From Pannonibacter sp. SL95 (GTDB lineage Bacteria > Pseudomonadota > Alphaproteobacteria > Rhizobiales > Stappiaceae): a stretch of 64,000 nt of DNA. The stretch is from positions 428,501 to 492,500 of the forward strand of contig NZ_JAPPRC010000004.1 in the NCBI RefSeq assembly GCF_026672425.1, written 5' to 3'. The translations under genes and the position numbers were made by a program. Position 1 is the stretch's first letter, and each line of letters opens with the position of its first letter. The notes beneath the pieces were generated by a model, which saw nothing but the letters and a program-made list of their open reading frames with translations, did no database searches and was not told the origin of the DNA. Of this stretch, positions 1 to 8,747 are shown piece by piece.

Positions 1-263
1 CTGGCCTGCGCCGAGGCGTAGTTCATGCGGAAGGCAAACCAGACAAGTGCCACATCCAGCCCGAAGAAGGCCATCACAGGCCAGGCTCCAACGGCAACAA
101 ACAGGACGCCATGCACAAGGCAAATCGCACCGGTGCACAGCATCAGCACGAGAAAGCCGTTTTGTCCCAGGGATCTGTACGGAGTAAGAACGGCCGAGAA
201 AAACGGCTGCTCGCCCGTCCCAGCACCCCCGTCCGGCGCGTGTTTCGGATTGTCGCTCGTCAT
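1..263 (-). CDS. DUF2244 family membrane protein, N-terminal part
   Basis: The gene is cut by the left edge of the window; its first 87 codons are visible. After a short hydrophilic N-terminus comes FFSAVLTPYRSLGQNGF, the conserved opening of DUF2244 proteins. Two hydrophobic segments follow (about residues 38-55 and 57-75), ending in FRMNYASAQA. The family has two N-terminal membrane helices and a cytoplasmic domain, and its function is unknown. In rhizobia it commonly lies next to nth, as here. Its start is 22 bp from the divergent nth start, so the two promoters must overlap each other's 5' ends. The family assignment rests on the N-terminus only. Confidence 0.8.
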   Translation of the reverse strand, partial: MTSDNPKHAPDGGAGTGEQPFFSAVLTPYRSLGQNGFLVLMLCTGAICLVHGVLFVAVGAWPVMAFFGLDVALVWFAFRMNYASAQA

Positions 264-285
264 GACCAACCTTTATAGAGGAGAC

Positions 286-1113
286 ATGAGCGAAGCAAAG
301 ACCCCCTCCCCCAAGCAAACGAAGGCCAAGTCGAAGGCCGCAATGGCCTCTGGCGCTGCGAAACCGGGTCCAGCGCGCCGCCGGACTGCCGCGCCGCGCT
401 ATACGCGCGCGGAGGTCGACGCGATTTTCGCGCGCTTCCACGCGGACAATCCGGAACCGCAGGGGGAACTGGACTACGTCAATCCCTTCACCTTGCTCGT
501 GGCCGTCGTGCTTTCGGCTCAGGCGACCGACGTGGGCGTGAACCGGGCGACCAAGACCCTGTTCAGGATCGCAGACACCCCGGAAAAGATGCTTGCGCTG
601 GGCGAGGACCGCGTCCGGGAAGAGATCCGCACCATTGGCCTCTACAAGACAAAGGCGAAGAACGTCATTCTCCTGTGCGAGCAGCTCATTCGCGATCACG
701 GTGGTGAGGTGCCCGAAAGCCGCGAGGCGCTGGAAGCGCTGCCCGGCGTTGGGCGCAAGACGGCGAATGTGGTGCTGAACATTGCATTCGGGCATCACAC
801 GATTGCCGTCGACACTCATCTGTTCCGGCTCGGCAACCGCATCGGAATTGCGCCGGGAAAGACACCGCTGGCGGTCGAGCTGGCGATGGAAAAGGTGGTG
901 CCTCCGCGCTTTGGCCTGCATGCGCATCATTGGCTGATCCTGCATGGCCGCTACATCTGCAAGGCGCGCAAGCCGGAATGCCAGCGTTGCGTGATCTACG
1001 ATCTGTGCAAGAGCAAGGAGCGGCAGGAATTGGCGGAGATCCCGGATATCGCGATACGCACGGCCTTGATTGTGCAGCAGGAGGCTGCATCTGCGACCGG
1101 AGCAGCGTCATGA
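286..1113 (+). CDS. nth: endonuclease III (DNA glycosylase/AP lyase)
   Basis: Removes oxidised pyrimidines from DNA and cleaves the abasic site in base excision repair. The 275-residue protein has the helix-hairpin-helix LPGVGRKTANVV (152-163) with catalytic Lys158 and Asp176. The C-terminal 4Fe-4S loop Cys-X6-Cys-X2-Cys-X5-Cys is complete (Cys225, 232, 235, 241). About 37 Lys/Ala/Pro-rich residues precede the catalytic core. The start at 286 follows AGAGGAGAC; the frame is open further upstream but would run into the divergent DUF2244 gene. The stop overlaps the next start (ATGA), so the acetyltransferase downstream is probably translationally coupled. Confidence 0.96.
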   Translation: MSEAKTPSPKQTKAKSKAAMASGAAKPGPARRRTAAPRYTRAEVDAIFARFHADNPEPQGELDYVNPFTLLVAVVLSAQATDVGVNRATKTLFRIADTPEKMLALGEDRVREEIRTIGLYKTKAKNVILLCEQLIRDHGGEVPESREALEALPGVGRKTANVVLNIAFGHHTIAVDTHLFRLGNRIGIAPGKTPLAVELAMEKVVPPRFGLHAHHWLILHGRYICKARKPECQRCVIYDLCKSKERQELAEIPDIAIRTALIVQQEAASATGAAS

Positions 1114-1661
1114 CGCCGCAACCGGCCAGGCCACGCGGCCGTATCGTGCCCGCTTCCAGCGACCGGTTGTCGTTCCGAATGATCTTGCCAGCCGACGCGG
1201 ACTTCATGCTGGGCCTGATGAATGACCCCGATTATCACCGGTTCATCGGGGACAGGGGGCTGAAAACTGTCGAGGATGCCCGGCGCTATATTCGTGAAAA
1301 TATTACGCCGCATCATACAAGGCACGGCTTCGGCCTCTGGCTTGCGTCAACGGCAGAGGGCAAGCCAGTCGGAATCGCCGGTCTTCTGAAGCGCGACCTG
1401 CTTGATGCGCCCGATATTGGCTATGCACTTCTGGCGGAAGCTCGTGGGGCTGGTTACGGCCGCGAGGCAGCGGAGGTGATGCTGAAGCACGCCTTTGGGG
1501 TGCTGGCGGTGGAATGCCTCTTTGCGATCACCAATCCCGAAAATGTACCCTCAAACGGGCTGCTCGCACGCCTTGGCTTTTCCGTCATTGATCGCACGTT
1601 CCGCATGACGCCTGATGCGGATCCGAGCTGCCTGCACAAATTGAAAAGGCCGGACGTCTGA
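1110..1661 (+). CDS. GNAT family N-acetyltransferase (RimJ/RimL-like)
   Basis: A 183-residue GNAT acetyltransferase of the type that modifies N-termini or small amines. It shows the family's N-terminal pattern (RLSFRMILPADADFMLGLMN), a central WLAS..GKPVGIAGL strand pair, the acetyl-CoA loop ARGAGYGREA (about 113-122) and the late NPENVPSNGLLARLGF motif. The substrate cannot be told from sequence. The ATG overlaps the nth stop by four bases, implying co-expression with nth; a functional link to repair is only inferred. Its stop codon lies within the hairpin shared with irr. Confidence 0.88.
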   Translation: MTPQPARPRGRIVPASSDRLSFRMILPADADFMLGLMNDPDYHRFIGDRGLKTVEDARRYIRENITPHHTRHGFGLWLASTAEGKPVGIAGLLKRDLLDAPDIGYALLAEARGAGYGREAAEVMLKHAFGVLAVECLFAITNPENVPSNGLLARLGFSVIDRTFRMTPDADPSCLHKLKRPDV

Positions 1662-1678
1662 CGGACGCCGGCCTTCTG
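1644..1678. terminator. bidirectional intrinsic terminator between the acetyltransferase gene and irr
   Basis: The hairpin has an 8-bp outer stem AAGGCCGG/CCGGCCTT (1646-1653 and 1668-1675) and an inner CGTC/GACG stem. A run of A at 1644-1647 becomes a T-run when read on the minus strand, which best suits irr; the plus-strand tail is short (TTCT). It overlaps the acetyltransferase stop codon. Confidence 0.7.
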
Positions 1679-1710
1679 ATCTGTGAACAAGTCGGATGTT
1701 TCTATCCGGC

Positions 1711-2145
1711 TCAGCTCTTGGGACGCACGCGGACAACCACGTCGATCCGCACGATTTCCATGCCTTCAGGCGCCTGCGGGATGCGGCCGATGCCAACGCC
1801 GTCATTCGGAATGTCGACGACGCGGTTTTCACCCTCGATGAAGAAGTGATGGTGGTCGTGCACGTTGGTGTCGAAATAGGTCTTGGTGCCGTCGATGGCG
1901 ACTTCGCGCAGCAGGCCCGCTTCCGTGAACTGGTGCAGCGTGTTGTAGACAGTCGCGAGTGACACCGGCACCTTGGCGCGCACGGCCTCCTCATGCAGGA
2001 TTTCTGCCGAGATGTGACGATTGCCCTTGGAATACAGCAGTTCGGCCAGCGAGACGCGCTGACGCGTCGGACGAAGCCCGGCGTCCCGCAGCATGTCGGT
2101 TACGTCCCGGTCGTGTTCTTCGACGTGATGAAGGTGCTCAGTCAT
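1711..2145 (-). CDS. irr: Fur-family iron response regulator Irr
   Basis: A 144-residue Fur-superfamily repressor. The N-terminal winged helix includes LRDAGLRPTRQRVSLAELL and SLATVYNTLHQFTEAGLL. The dimerisation domain has the His-rich HDHHHFF metal/heme-binding motif typical of Irr, and lacks the second Cys-X2-Cys zinc site of classical Fur. In rhizobia Irr represses heme synthesis and activates iron uptake when iron is low, and is degraded or inactivated when heme is abundant. Its position divergent from fabA-fabB-fabI is the common rhizobial arrangement. I found no clear Irr box in the shared intergenic region. Confidence 0.9.
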   Translation of the reverse strand: MTEHLHHVEEHDRDVTDMLRDAGLRPTRQRVSLAELLYSKGNRHISAEILHEEAVRAKVPVSLATVYNTLHQFTEAGLLREVAIDGTKTYFDTNVHDHHHFFIEGENRVVDIPNDGVGIGRIPQAPEGMEIVRIDVVVRVRPKS

Positions 2146-2514
2146 ATTTCATTCTGATCCGTGTTCGGTCCGTGACTTGTGATCGGGTCTACAGCGACAA
2201 ATAGGGCGGTCGGGTTTCAACGACGACGCATATTCAGCTTCTGTATCCGACAAGCCGGCTGACGCGGGGCTTTTTCTACCTTTGCCATTTCTTGGCCCCG
2301 AAATGCAAGTTTTTCATGCCTCAACGAGATGTGAAGTGATGTTCCCGAATACGGAAACCAAGGAAGACGCTTGGTCCTCTCGGCAAAGCGACGATCTTTC
2401 GGAGGAAGGACCACTGTGTTAGGAAGGCCATCGAACCTCTTGAACAAGACCCATCTGGGCGGTTCAGCCACGTCACTGGTTGAACATAGCCAGATAAGAA
2501 AAAACGGGAACGGA
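2146..2514. other. irr-fabA divergent intergenic region
   Basis: This 369-bp stretch must hold the promoters of both irr and the fab operon. Open frames in it have no recognisable protein character. I looked for Irr (TTTAGAA-type), Fur-type and RirA-type motifs and saw none convincing. A short repeat of TTGGTCCTCTCGG / AAGGACCACTG character near 2370-2415 is weak and probably chance. Confidence 0.5.
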
Positions 2515-3021
2515 ATGACCGAGCGGCCCTCCAGCTACGACTATGAAGAACTCCTCGCCTGTGCACGCGGAGAGTTGTTTGGCCCCGGCAACGCGCAGCT
2601 GCCGCTGCCGCCGATGCTGATGTTCAACCGCATCACGGAGATTTCCGAAACCGGCGGCGAGTTCGACAAGGGCTACGCCCGGGCTGAGTTCGACATTCAC
2701 CCGGACCTGTGGTTTTTCCCCTGCCATTTCCAGGGCAATCCGGTGATGCCGGGCTGCCTTGGCCTCGACGCGCTGTGGCAGCTGACTGGCTTCTACCTTG
2801 GCTGGCTCGGCCTGGAAGGCAAGGGCATGGCCCTGTCGACCGGCGAGGTCAAGTTCAAGGGCATGGTCACGCCGGCCGTCAAGAAAGTAGAGTATGGTGT
2901 CGACTTCAAGCGCATCATGCGCGGCAAGCTGGTGCTGGGCATTGCCGACGGCTGGCTGAAGGCTGACGGCGAGCAGATCTACAAGGCAACTGATCTGCGG
3001 GTTGGTCTGGCCAAGACCTGA
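2515..3021 (+). CDS. fabA: 3-hydroxydecanoyl-[ACP] dehydratase/isomerase
   Basis: Catalyses dehydration of 3-hydroxydecanoyl-ACP and isomerisation to cis-3-decenoyl-ACP, the branch point of anaerobic unsaturated fatty acid synthesis. At 168 residues it matches the family length (about 171). It carries the hot-dog-fold active site: the catalytic His in [20 protein letters not shown], with the conserved Asp in the same helix. The chosen ATG follows GGGAACGGA and gives a standard N-terminus ([14 protein letters not shown]). It is the first gene of fabA-fabB-fabI; a hairpin separates it from fabB, so some attenuation between them is possible. Confidence 0.96.
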   Translation: MTERPSSYDYEELLACARGELFGPGNAQLPLPPMLMFNRITEISETGGEFDKGYARAEFDIHPDLWFFPCHFQGNPVMPGCLGLDALWQLTGFYLGWLGLEGKGMALSTGEVKFKGMVTPAVKKVEYGVDFKRIMRGKLVLGIADGWLKADGEQIYKATDLRVGLAKT

Positions 3022-3037
3022 TCCCATATAAATGGGT

Positions 3038-3071
3038 GCGGGCGCGCCACGGGACGCGCCCCTTCATTTTT
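3038..3071 (+). terminator. hairpin between fabA and fabB, possible partial terminator
   Basis: The stem GGGCGCG/CGCGCCC (3040-3046 and 3055-3061) has an 8-nt loop and is followed by CTTCATTTTTCT. It lies 18 bp after the fabA stop and 79 bp before fabB, so it may attenuate rather than end the operon transcript. Confidence 0.55.
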
Positions 3072-3139
3072 CTGACGAAATAATGCGGCTATCCTCCCGC
3101 GCTTGCAGGACGGGTGGCATCGAAAGACAGGAGACCCCA

Positions 3140-4357
3140 ATGAGGCGGGTTGTTGTTACGGGCATGGGCATCGTGTCGTCGATCGGCGATACGGCACAGG
3201 AAGTGCTTGAGAGCCTGAAGTCCGGCCGTTCCGGCATCGTTCGGGCGCAGGAATATGCCGATCTCGGCTTCCGTTGCCAGGTTCATGGCGCGCCGAAGGT
3301 CAACCCGTTTGAAGTCCTGGATCGCCGCACCACGCGCTTCATGGGCCAGGGCGCTGCCTGGAACTACATCGCCATGCAGCAGGCCATCGAGGACTCCGGT
3401 CTCGAAGCCTCCGATATCTCCAACGAGCGCACCGGCATCATCATGGGCTCCGGCGGACCGTCGACCCACGCCATCGTGGAAGCGGCCGACATCACCCGCG
3501 AGAAGGGTCCCAAGCGCATTGGACCCACGGCCGTGCCGAAGGCGATGTCCTCGACCAACTCGGCGACACTTGCAACGCCCTTCAAGATTCACGGCGTCAA
3601 CTATTCGATCTCGGCAGCCTGCGCCACGACCAACATCTGCATCGGCAATGCGGCCGAGCTGATCCAGTGGGGCAAGCAGGACATCGTCTTCGCCGGCGGC
3701 GGCGAGGAGCTGGACTGGACTCTTTCGGTCCTGTTCGACGCCATGGGCGCGATGTCCTCCAAGTACAACGAAACCCCGTCGACCGCGTCGCGTCCCTATG
3801 ACGCCAACCGCGACGGCTTCGTCATTGCCGGCGGTGCCGGCGTGCTTGTTCTGGAAGAACTCGAGCATGCCAAGGCCCGTGGCGCCAAGATTTATGCCGA
3901 GGTCGTCGGTTACGGCGCAACCTCAGACGGCCATGACATGGTCGCCCCCTCGGGCGAAGGCGCCGAGCGCTGCATGCGCCTTGCCCTGAAGACCGTGAAC
4001 TGCGATGTGGACTACATCAACCCGCACGCGACCTCGACCCCGGTGGGCGACGTCAAGGAAATCGAAGCGATCCGTTCCGTATTCGGCAACAAGATCCCGC
4101 CGATCTCCGCCACCAAGGCACTGTCCGGCCATTCGCTCGGCGCTGCTGGCGTGCAGGAAGCGATCTATTCGATCCTGATGATGCAGAACAACTTCATCGC
4201 GGCTTCCGCCCACATCGAGACCATCGATCCCGCCTTTGCCGACATGCCGATCGTGCGTGAGCGCGTCGACAACGCCGAACTCAACTGCGTCCTGTCCAAC
4301 GGCTTCGGCTTTGGCGGCACCAACGCGTCGGTCGTCTTCCAGAAATACAACGGCTAA
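3140..4357 (+). CDS. fabB: 3-oxoacyl-[ACP] synthase I
   Basis: Condenses malonyl-ACP with acyl-ACP. FabB is the form needed to elongate the cis-unsaturated intermediate made by FabA. The 405-residue thiolase-fold protein has the catalytic triad Cys161 ([13 protein letters not shown]), His296 ([11 protein letters not shown]) and His331 ([11 protein letters not shown]). The start at 3140 is preceded by AGGAGA and begins [14 protein letters not shown], typical of the family. An upstream in-frame start exists but lacks a ribosome-binding site. It lies between fabA and fabI, as in other rhizobia. Confidence 0.96.
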   Translation: MRRVVVTGMGIVSSIGDTAQEVLESLKSGRSGIVRAQEYADLGFRCQVHGAPKVNPFEVLDRRTTRFMGQGAAWNYIAMQQAIEDSGLEASDISNERTGIIMGSGGPSTHAIVEAADITREKGPKRIGPTAVPKAMSSTNSATLATPFKIHGVNYSISAACATTNICIGNAAELIQWGKQDIVFAGGGEELDWTLSVLFDAMGAMSSKYNETPSTASRPYDANRDGFVIAGGAGVLVLEELEHAKARGAKIYAEVVGYGATSDGHDMVAPSGEGAERCMRLALKTVNCDVDYINPHATSTPVGDVKEIEAIRSVFGNKIPPISATKALSGHSLGAAGVQEAIYSILMMQNNFIAASAHIETIDPAFADMPIVRERVDNAELNCVLSNGFGFGGTNASVVFQKYNG

Positions 4358-4418
4358 CCGATTGACGGATCGCACCCAACGCCCTGGGCGCGATCCGGCG
4401 ATCCCACAGGAGTTTTTC

Positions 4419-5231
4419 ATGAACGGGCTGATGAAGGGCAAGCGCGGGCTTGTCATGGGTGTCGCCAACGACCATTCGATCGCTTGGGGCATTGCCAAGA
4501 CCCTCGCTGACCAGGGCGCCGAACTTGCCTTCACCTATCAGGGCGACGCCTTCGGCAAGCGCATCAAGCCGCTGGCGGAAACGGTCGGTTCGAAGATCCT
4601 CATGCCGTGCGACGTCGAGGACATCGCATCGGTGGATTCCGTGTTCGACACGCTGAAGCAGGAATGGGGAACCATCGATTTCCTGGTTCACGCCATCGCC
4701 TATGCCGACAAGTCCGAGCTGCGTGGCCGCTACGCCGACACATCGCGGGACAATTTCAGCAAGGCCATGCTGATTTCCTGCTTCTCTTTCACGGAGATCG
4801 TCAAGCGCGCCGCAGCGATCATGCCGAACGGTGGCTCCATCGTGACGCTGACCTATGGCGGATCCACGCGGGTGATGCCGAACTACAACGTCATGGGCGT
4901 TGCCAAGGCGGCACTGGAGTCCTCCGTGCGCTATCTGGCGATGGATTATGGCGAGCAGGGCATCCGCGTGAACGCGATCTCCGCAGGCCCGGTGCGCACG
5001 CTCGCCGGATCGGTCATCTCCGACTCGCGTCTGATGTACAATTTCCAGAAGCGCCACTCGCCGCTGGCCCGCACGGTCACCCTGGAAGAGATCGGCGGCT
5101 CGGGTCTCTACCTGCTGTCGCATCTGTCGGGCGGCGTGACCGGCGAGGTTCACTTTGTCGACAGCGGCTACAACATCGTGTCGATGCCGCGACTGGACGA
5201 GTTGAAGCGCCAGGATCGCACCGACGACTGA
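4419..5231 (+). CDS. fabI: enoyl-[ACP] reductase (NADH)
   Basis: Carries out the last step of each fatty-acid elongation cycle, reducing trans-2-enoyl-ACP. The 270-residue short-chain dehydrogenase-type protein has the FabI signature Tyr146, Tyr156 and Lys163 (Tyr-X6-Lys), numbered exactly as in E. coli. It also has the N-terminal nucleotide loop GVANDHSIAWGIA and the substrate-binding loop GPVRTLAGS. AGGAG precedes the start at 4419. Residue 94, in the triclosan pocket, is Ala rather than Gly, as in Staphylococcus FabI. It is the last gene of the operon and is followed by a strong terminator. Confidence 0.96.
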   Translation: MNGLMKGKRGLVMGVANDHSIAWGIAKTLADQGAELAFTYQGDAFGKRIKPLAETVGSKILMPCDVEDIASVDSVFDTLKQEWGTIDFLVHAIAYADKSELRGRYADTSRDNFSKAMLISCFSFTEIVKRAAAIMPNGGSIVTLTYGGSTRVMPNYNVMGVAKAALESSVRYLAMDYGEQGIRVNAISAGPVRTLAGSVISDSRLMYNFQKRHSPLARTVTLEEIGGSGLYLLSHLSGGVTGEVHFVDSGYNIVSMPRLDELKRQDRTDD

Positions 5232-5254
5232 GCCGGACCGGACGGATCAAGCAC

Positions 5255-5283
5255 AGAGGGCCGCGAAAGCGGCCCTCTTTTTG
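5255..5283 (+). terminator. intrinsic terminator of the fabA-fabB-fabI operon
   Basis: A 10-bp perfect stem AGAGGGCCGC/GCGGCCCTCT with a GAAA tetraloop, followed by a T-run ending TTTTTG. It lies 24 bp after the fabI stop and just before the convergent moeB. Confidence 0.92.
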
Positions 5284-5297
5284 TCTGTGCGCTGCTG

Positions 5298-6107
5298 TTA
5301 TCGTGTGTCGCGCTCCCGCAGCTCCGCCCAGGTGAGCGGGGCCTTGCCGTTGAGCGGGTTGGTCGGGGACCAGCGATAGGCGATCTCGTCCATGCGCAGC
5401 GACAGCGCGTTGAACATGACCAGGCGGCCAACCGGCCCTTCGCCCGCGCCTGTGATCGCCTTGATCGCCTCCATCGCCTGCAGTGTTCCAAGAATTCCCG
5501 TCAATGCACCCACCACGCCCGCTTCGGCGCAGGAGGGAACGACGCCGGGCTTTGGTGGCGCAGGAAACAGGCAGCGGTATGTGGGATTGGGCGTTCCGTC
5601 CGGCGCCGTCTCGTGTGGCTTCAAAAGCGTCAGCGAACCGTCAAAACGGCCGACCGCCGCGGTGATCAACGGCTTCTTCCGATAGTAGCAGGCGTCGGAC
5701 AACAGATAGCGCGTCATGAAATTGTCGGACCCGTCGATGACGAGGTCGTAGCCGCCCACGAGCGACAGGGCATTGTGGCCCCCGAGACGCTCCGGATGCG
5801 GTTCGACAGCGACATATGGGTTCAGCCGCGCGATCGCCTCGGCAGCGCTGGCGACCTTGGGCTCGCCCAGATGATCCGTGTCATGGATCACCTGCCGCTG
5901 CAGGTTGGACAAGGACACGGTGTCATGGTCGACGATGCCGAGCGTCCCGACCCCGGCTGCGGCGAGATACTGCAACACCGGCGAGCCAAGGCCGCCTGCG
6001 CCGATGACCAGAACGCGCGCGGCCTTCAGCTTCTGTTGTCCCGGCCCACCGATCTCGCGCAGGACAATGTGGCGGGCATAACGTTCCAGTTCGGCGGGCG
6101 AAAGCAT
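5298..6107 (-). CDS. moeB: HesA/MoeB/ThiF family adenylyltransferase
   Basis: E1-like enzyme that adenylates the C-terminal Gly-Gly of a sulfur-carrier protein (MoaD or ThiS) for molybdopterin or thiamine synthesis. The 269-residue protein opens with the family block LERYARHIVLREIGGPGQQKL. It has the nucleotide-binding GAGGLGSPVLQYLAAAGVG, the LSNLQRQ loop, DGSDNF and the active-site region PSCAEAGVVG. Clear Cys-X2-Cys zinc pairs are not visible, which is common in alphaproteobacterial members. AGGA precedes the ATG. MoeB fits better than ThiF because no thiamine genes are nearby, but this is not certain. Confidence 0.85.
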   Translation of the reverse strand: MLSPAELERYARHIVLREIGGPGQQKLKAARVLVIGAGGLGSPVLQYLAAAGVGTLGIVDHDTVSLSNLQRQVIHDTDHLGEPKVASAAEAIARLNPYVAVEPHPERLGGHNALSLVGGYDLVIDGSDNFMTRYLLSDACYYRKKPLITAAVGRFDGSLTLLKPHETAPDGTPNPTYRCLFPAPPKPGVVPSCAEAGVVGALTGILGTLQAMEAIKAITGAGEGPVGRLVMFNALSLRMDEIAYRWSPTNPLNGKAPLTWAELRERDTR

Positions 6108-6146
6108 GTGAGTTCCTGACGGCAGGGCCGGTTCGGCGGTGTTGGT

Positions 6147-7235
6147 TCAGCCGACAAGACGGCTGACGAGACGGGCAGTGTAATCGACCATCGGGATCAC
6201 ACGGGCGTAGTTCAGCCGCGTCGGACCGATCACGCCCAGCACGCCGATGATCCGTTGTTCCCGGTCGCGATAGGGCGAAACCACCAGCGAGGATCCGGAC
6301 AGGGAAAACAGCTTGTTCTCCGATCCGATAAAGATCCGCACGCCATCCCCGGTCTCCGCAAGGCCGAGCAGCTGGATCAGGTCGCGCTTGTTTTCGAGGT
6401 CATCGAACAGCAGGCGAACGCGCTCGAGGTCCTCCGCTGCCCCGACATCGGTCAGGAGATTGGATTGCCCGCGCACGATCAGCGTATCGCCATCACCCGA
6501 ATCCCCGCCCCAGACGGCAAGTCCGGCTTCGACGATCCGCTGGGTCAAAAGGTCAAGTTCGGCCTGTTCGGCCTCGCGCAGCCGTTCCAGCTCGCGCCGC
6601 ACCTCGGCAATCGTCCGCCCCTGGATCTGGGCGTTCAGATAATTGGACGCCTGAACCAGCGCCGATGGCGGCAGGTTTGCAGGAAGGTCAATGATCCGGT
6701 TCTCGACCGATCCGTCCTCGCCCACCAGCACGGCCAGGGCCCGCAGCGGCTCGATGCGGATGAACTCGATATGCTTCAGGCGTATGTCCTGCTTGTGCGT
6801 CAGCACGACAGCGGCGCCGCTGGTCAGGCCGGACAGCAACTGGCTGGCTTCGGTCAGCACCTGTTCGGTGTTCTTGCCGCCGGACGCCCGGACCTGAACA
6901 TTGATCCGTTCGCGTTCTTCCCGGGAAAGATCGCCCACTTCCAGCAGGGCATCGATGAAGAAGCGCAGGCCCGTCTCTGTCGGCAAACGGCCAGCACTCG
7001 TATGCGGCGAGTAGAGCAGTCCCAGATGCTCCAGATCGGCCATCACATTGCGCACCGAGGCCGGCGACAGCGACATGCCGAGGCCGCGCGCCACGTTGCG
7101 CGAGCCGACCGGCTCGCCTGTGTCCAGATAGCTCTCCACGATGGAGCGGAAGATGTCGCGAGATCGCCTGTCCAGCTCGCTCAAGCTCACCATTCCAGCC
7201 TCTTGCTCACGCGGTTCTCCTGTCGCTTGCGGCAT
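6147..7235 (-). CDS. hrcA: heat-inducible transcription repressor HrcA
   Basis: Represses chaperonin genes by binding CIRCE operators; its folding depends on GroEL. The N-terminal winged helix is visible ([45 protein letters not shown]). GAF-like and dimerisation regions follow, ending [29 protein letters not shown], the conserved HrcA C-terminus. At 362 residues it is of normal length. A second start at 7193 ([11 protein letters not shown]) has a good GAGG site and may be the real one. It is divergent from rph, as in many rhizobia. grpE is not in the window and I see no CIRCE element. Confidence 0.93.
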   Translation of the reverse strand: MPQATGEPREQEAGMVSLSELDRRSRDIFRSIVESYLDTGEPVGSRNVARGLGMSLSPASVRNVMADLEHLGLLYSPHTSAGRLPTETGLRFFIDALLEVGDLSREERERINVQVRASGGKNTEQVLTEASQLLSGLTSGAAVVLTHKQDIRLKHIEFIRIEPLRALAVLVGEDGSVENRIIDLPANLPPSALVQASNYLNAQIQGRTIAEVRRELERLREAEQAELDLLTQRIVEAGLAVWGGDSGDGDTLIVRGQSNLLTDVGAAEDLERVRLLFDDLENKRDLIQLLGLAETGDGVRIFIGSENKLFSLSGSSLVVSPYRDREQRIIGVLGVIGPTRLNYARVIPMVDYTARLVSRLVG

Positions 7236-7381
7236 CTGATCCGCCTGCCGATTAAAGATATAGGATCAAATCCGCCGTCAAGCGCAAGCAGACCTTTGCG
7301 TCCAGGTGCTCCAACGGTTACAAGCGCGCGAAAGAGCCAGATCCGGGCGCATGCGCCGGGACCAACCCCAAGGAGTTGCCC

Positions 7382-8095
7382 ATGCGTCCATCACGGCGCG
7401 CTGCTGACGAACTCAGATCAGTCACGCTGGAGCGCGGTTTTGCCAAGCATGCCGAGGGCTCCTGCCTGGTGAAGTTTGGCGACACGCATGTCCTGTGCAC
7501 CGCGAGCCTTGAAGACCGGGTTCCGCCCTGGTTGCGCGGCCAGAACCGCGGCTGGGTCACCGCCGAATACGGCATGCTGCCGCGCGCCACTGGCGAGCGC
7601 ATGCGCCGTGAAGCGTCGGCTGGCAAGCAGTCCGGCCGCACCCAGGAGATCCAGCGTCTGATCGGCCGCTCCCTGCGCGCCGTGGTCGATCTGGAAGCTC
7701 TCGGGGAAAACCAGATCACCATCGATTGCGACGTGATCCAGGCCGATGGCGGCACGCGGACCGCGTCCATCACGGGCGCATGGGTCGCGCTGCATGACTG
7801 CATCGAGTGGATGCGTGCCCGCGAAATGGTCAAGAAGCCGGTGCTCAAGGATCACGTCGCGGCCATTTCCTGCGGCATTTACAACGGCACGCCGGTGCTG
7901 GATCTCGATTACGCCGAGGATTCCACCGCGCAGACCGACGCCAACTTCGTCTTCACCGGCAAGGGTGGCATCGTCGAGATCCAGGGTACGGCAGAAGGTG
8001 AGCCCTTCTCCGAAGCCGAGCTGTCCGCGCTGATGGGGCTGGCCAAGTCGGGCATCGCCCGGCTGGTCGACCTGCAGAGGATGGCGATCCTGTGA
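7382..8095 (+). CDS. rph: ribonuclease PH
   Basis: Phosphorolytic 3'-5' exonuclease that trims tRNA precursors. The 237-residue protein starts [20 protein letters not shown], followed by [12 protein letters not shown] and the phosphate-binding and catalytic region [15 protein letters not shown] / [16 protein letters not shown], all characteristic. AAGGAG lies six bases before the ATG at 7382 and decides the start. It heads rph-rdgB-hemW, a conserved alphaproteobacterial order. Confidence 0.96.
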   Translation: MRPSRRAADELRSVTLERGFAKHAEGSCLVKFGDTHVLCTASLEDRVPPWLRGQNRGWVTAEYGMLPRATGERMRREASAGKQSGRTQEIQRLIGRSLRAVVDLEALGENQITIDCDVIQADGGTRTASITGAWVALHDCIEWMRAREMVKKPVLKDHVAAISCGIYNGTPVLDLDYAEDSTAQTDANFVFTGKGGIVEIQGTAEGEPFSEAELSALMGLAKSGIARLVDLQRMAIL

Positions 8096-8105
8096 GGGCT
8101 GTGAC

Positions 8106-8747
8106 ATGACCCACCGCATGCTCCAGCCCGGCCGCCTCGTCCTTGCCAGCCACAATGCCGGCAAGCTGCGCGAGTTTCGCGAGCTGCTGGCTCCCTATGG
8201 CTATGAGGTCATTTCGGCAGGAGAACTCGACTTGCCGGAGCCGGAAGAAACCGGCACCACCTTCGAAGCCAATGCCGAGCTGAAGGCCGTTGCCGCCGCG
8301 GCCGCTTCCGGTCTGCCGTCGCTTGCCGACGACAGCGGGTTCTGCGCAGCAGCACTAGGCGGTGCGCCCGGAATCTACTCCGCGCGCTGGGCAGGGCCGG
8401 AGAAGGACTTCGCGATGGCCATGCGCAATGTCGAGGAGAAGCTGCAGCAGCTCGGTGCCACCGCGCTGGATCAGCGTCGCGGCTCCTTCGTTGCCGTCCT
8501 CTGCCTTGCCTGGCCGGATGGTCACAAGGAGTTCTTCCGTGGCGAGGTCGAGGGCCAGATCGTCTGGCCCCCGCGCGGCGAAAAGGGCTTCGGCTACGAC
8601 CCGATGTTCCAGCCGGACGGCCATGACCGGACGTTCGGCGAGATGACGTCGGATGAAAAGCACGGCTGGTCGCACAGCACGCCGGGACTGTCGCATCGTG
8701 CAAGGGCTTTTGCAGCCTTCTCGAAGGCATGTCTGGAGCAAGAATGA
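8106..8747 (+). CDS. rdgB: XTP/dITP diphosphatase
   Basis: House-cleaning pyrophosphatase that hydrolyses non-canonical purine triphosphates (XTP, dITP) to keep them out of DNA. The 213-residue HAM1/Ham1p-like protein has [14 protein letters not shown] at the N-terminus, [25 protein letters not shown] in the centre and GFGYDPMF plus HRARAF at the end, all family signatures. It starts 10 bp after rph and overlaps the hemW start by four bases, so the three genes form one transcription unit. Confidence 0.95.
   Translation: MTHRMLQPGRLVLASHNAGKLREFRELLAPYGYEVISAGELDLPEPEETGTTFEANAELKAVAAAAASGLPSLADDSGFCAAALGGAPGIYSARWAGPEKDFAMAMRNVEEKLQQLGATALDQRRGSFVAVLCLAWPDGHKEFFRGEVEGQIVWPPRGEKGFGYDPMFQPDGHDRTFGEMTSDEKHGWSHSTPGLSHRARAFAAFSKACLEQE

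Noticed and set aside
25-285. Longer nth start
   Set aside because: The extension would overlap the divergent DUF2244 coding region almost completely, while a clear ribosome-binding site precedes 286.
4419-5231. FabI Ala94 as a triclosan-resistance mutation
   Set aside because: Ala at this position is normal in several bacterial FabI enzymes, including Staphylococcus aureus, so it is not evidence of resistance.
7193-7320. CIRCE element or RpoH promoter for hrcA
   Set aside because: No TTAGCACTC-type repeat is present. CTTG and CCTATAT occur on the minus strand but at spacings of 14 or 20, not 17-18.
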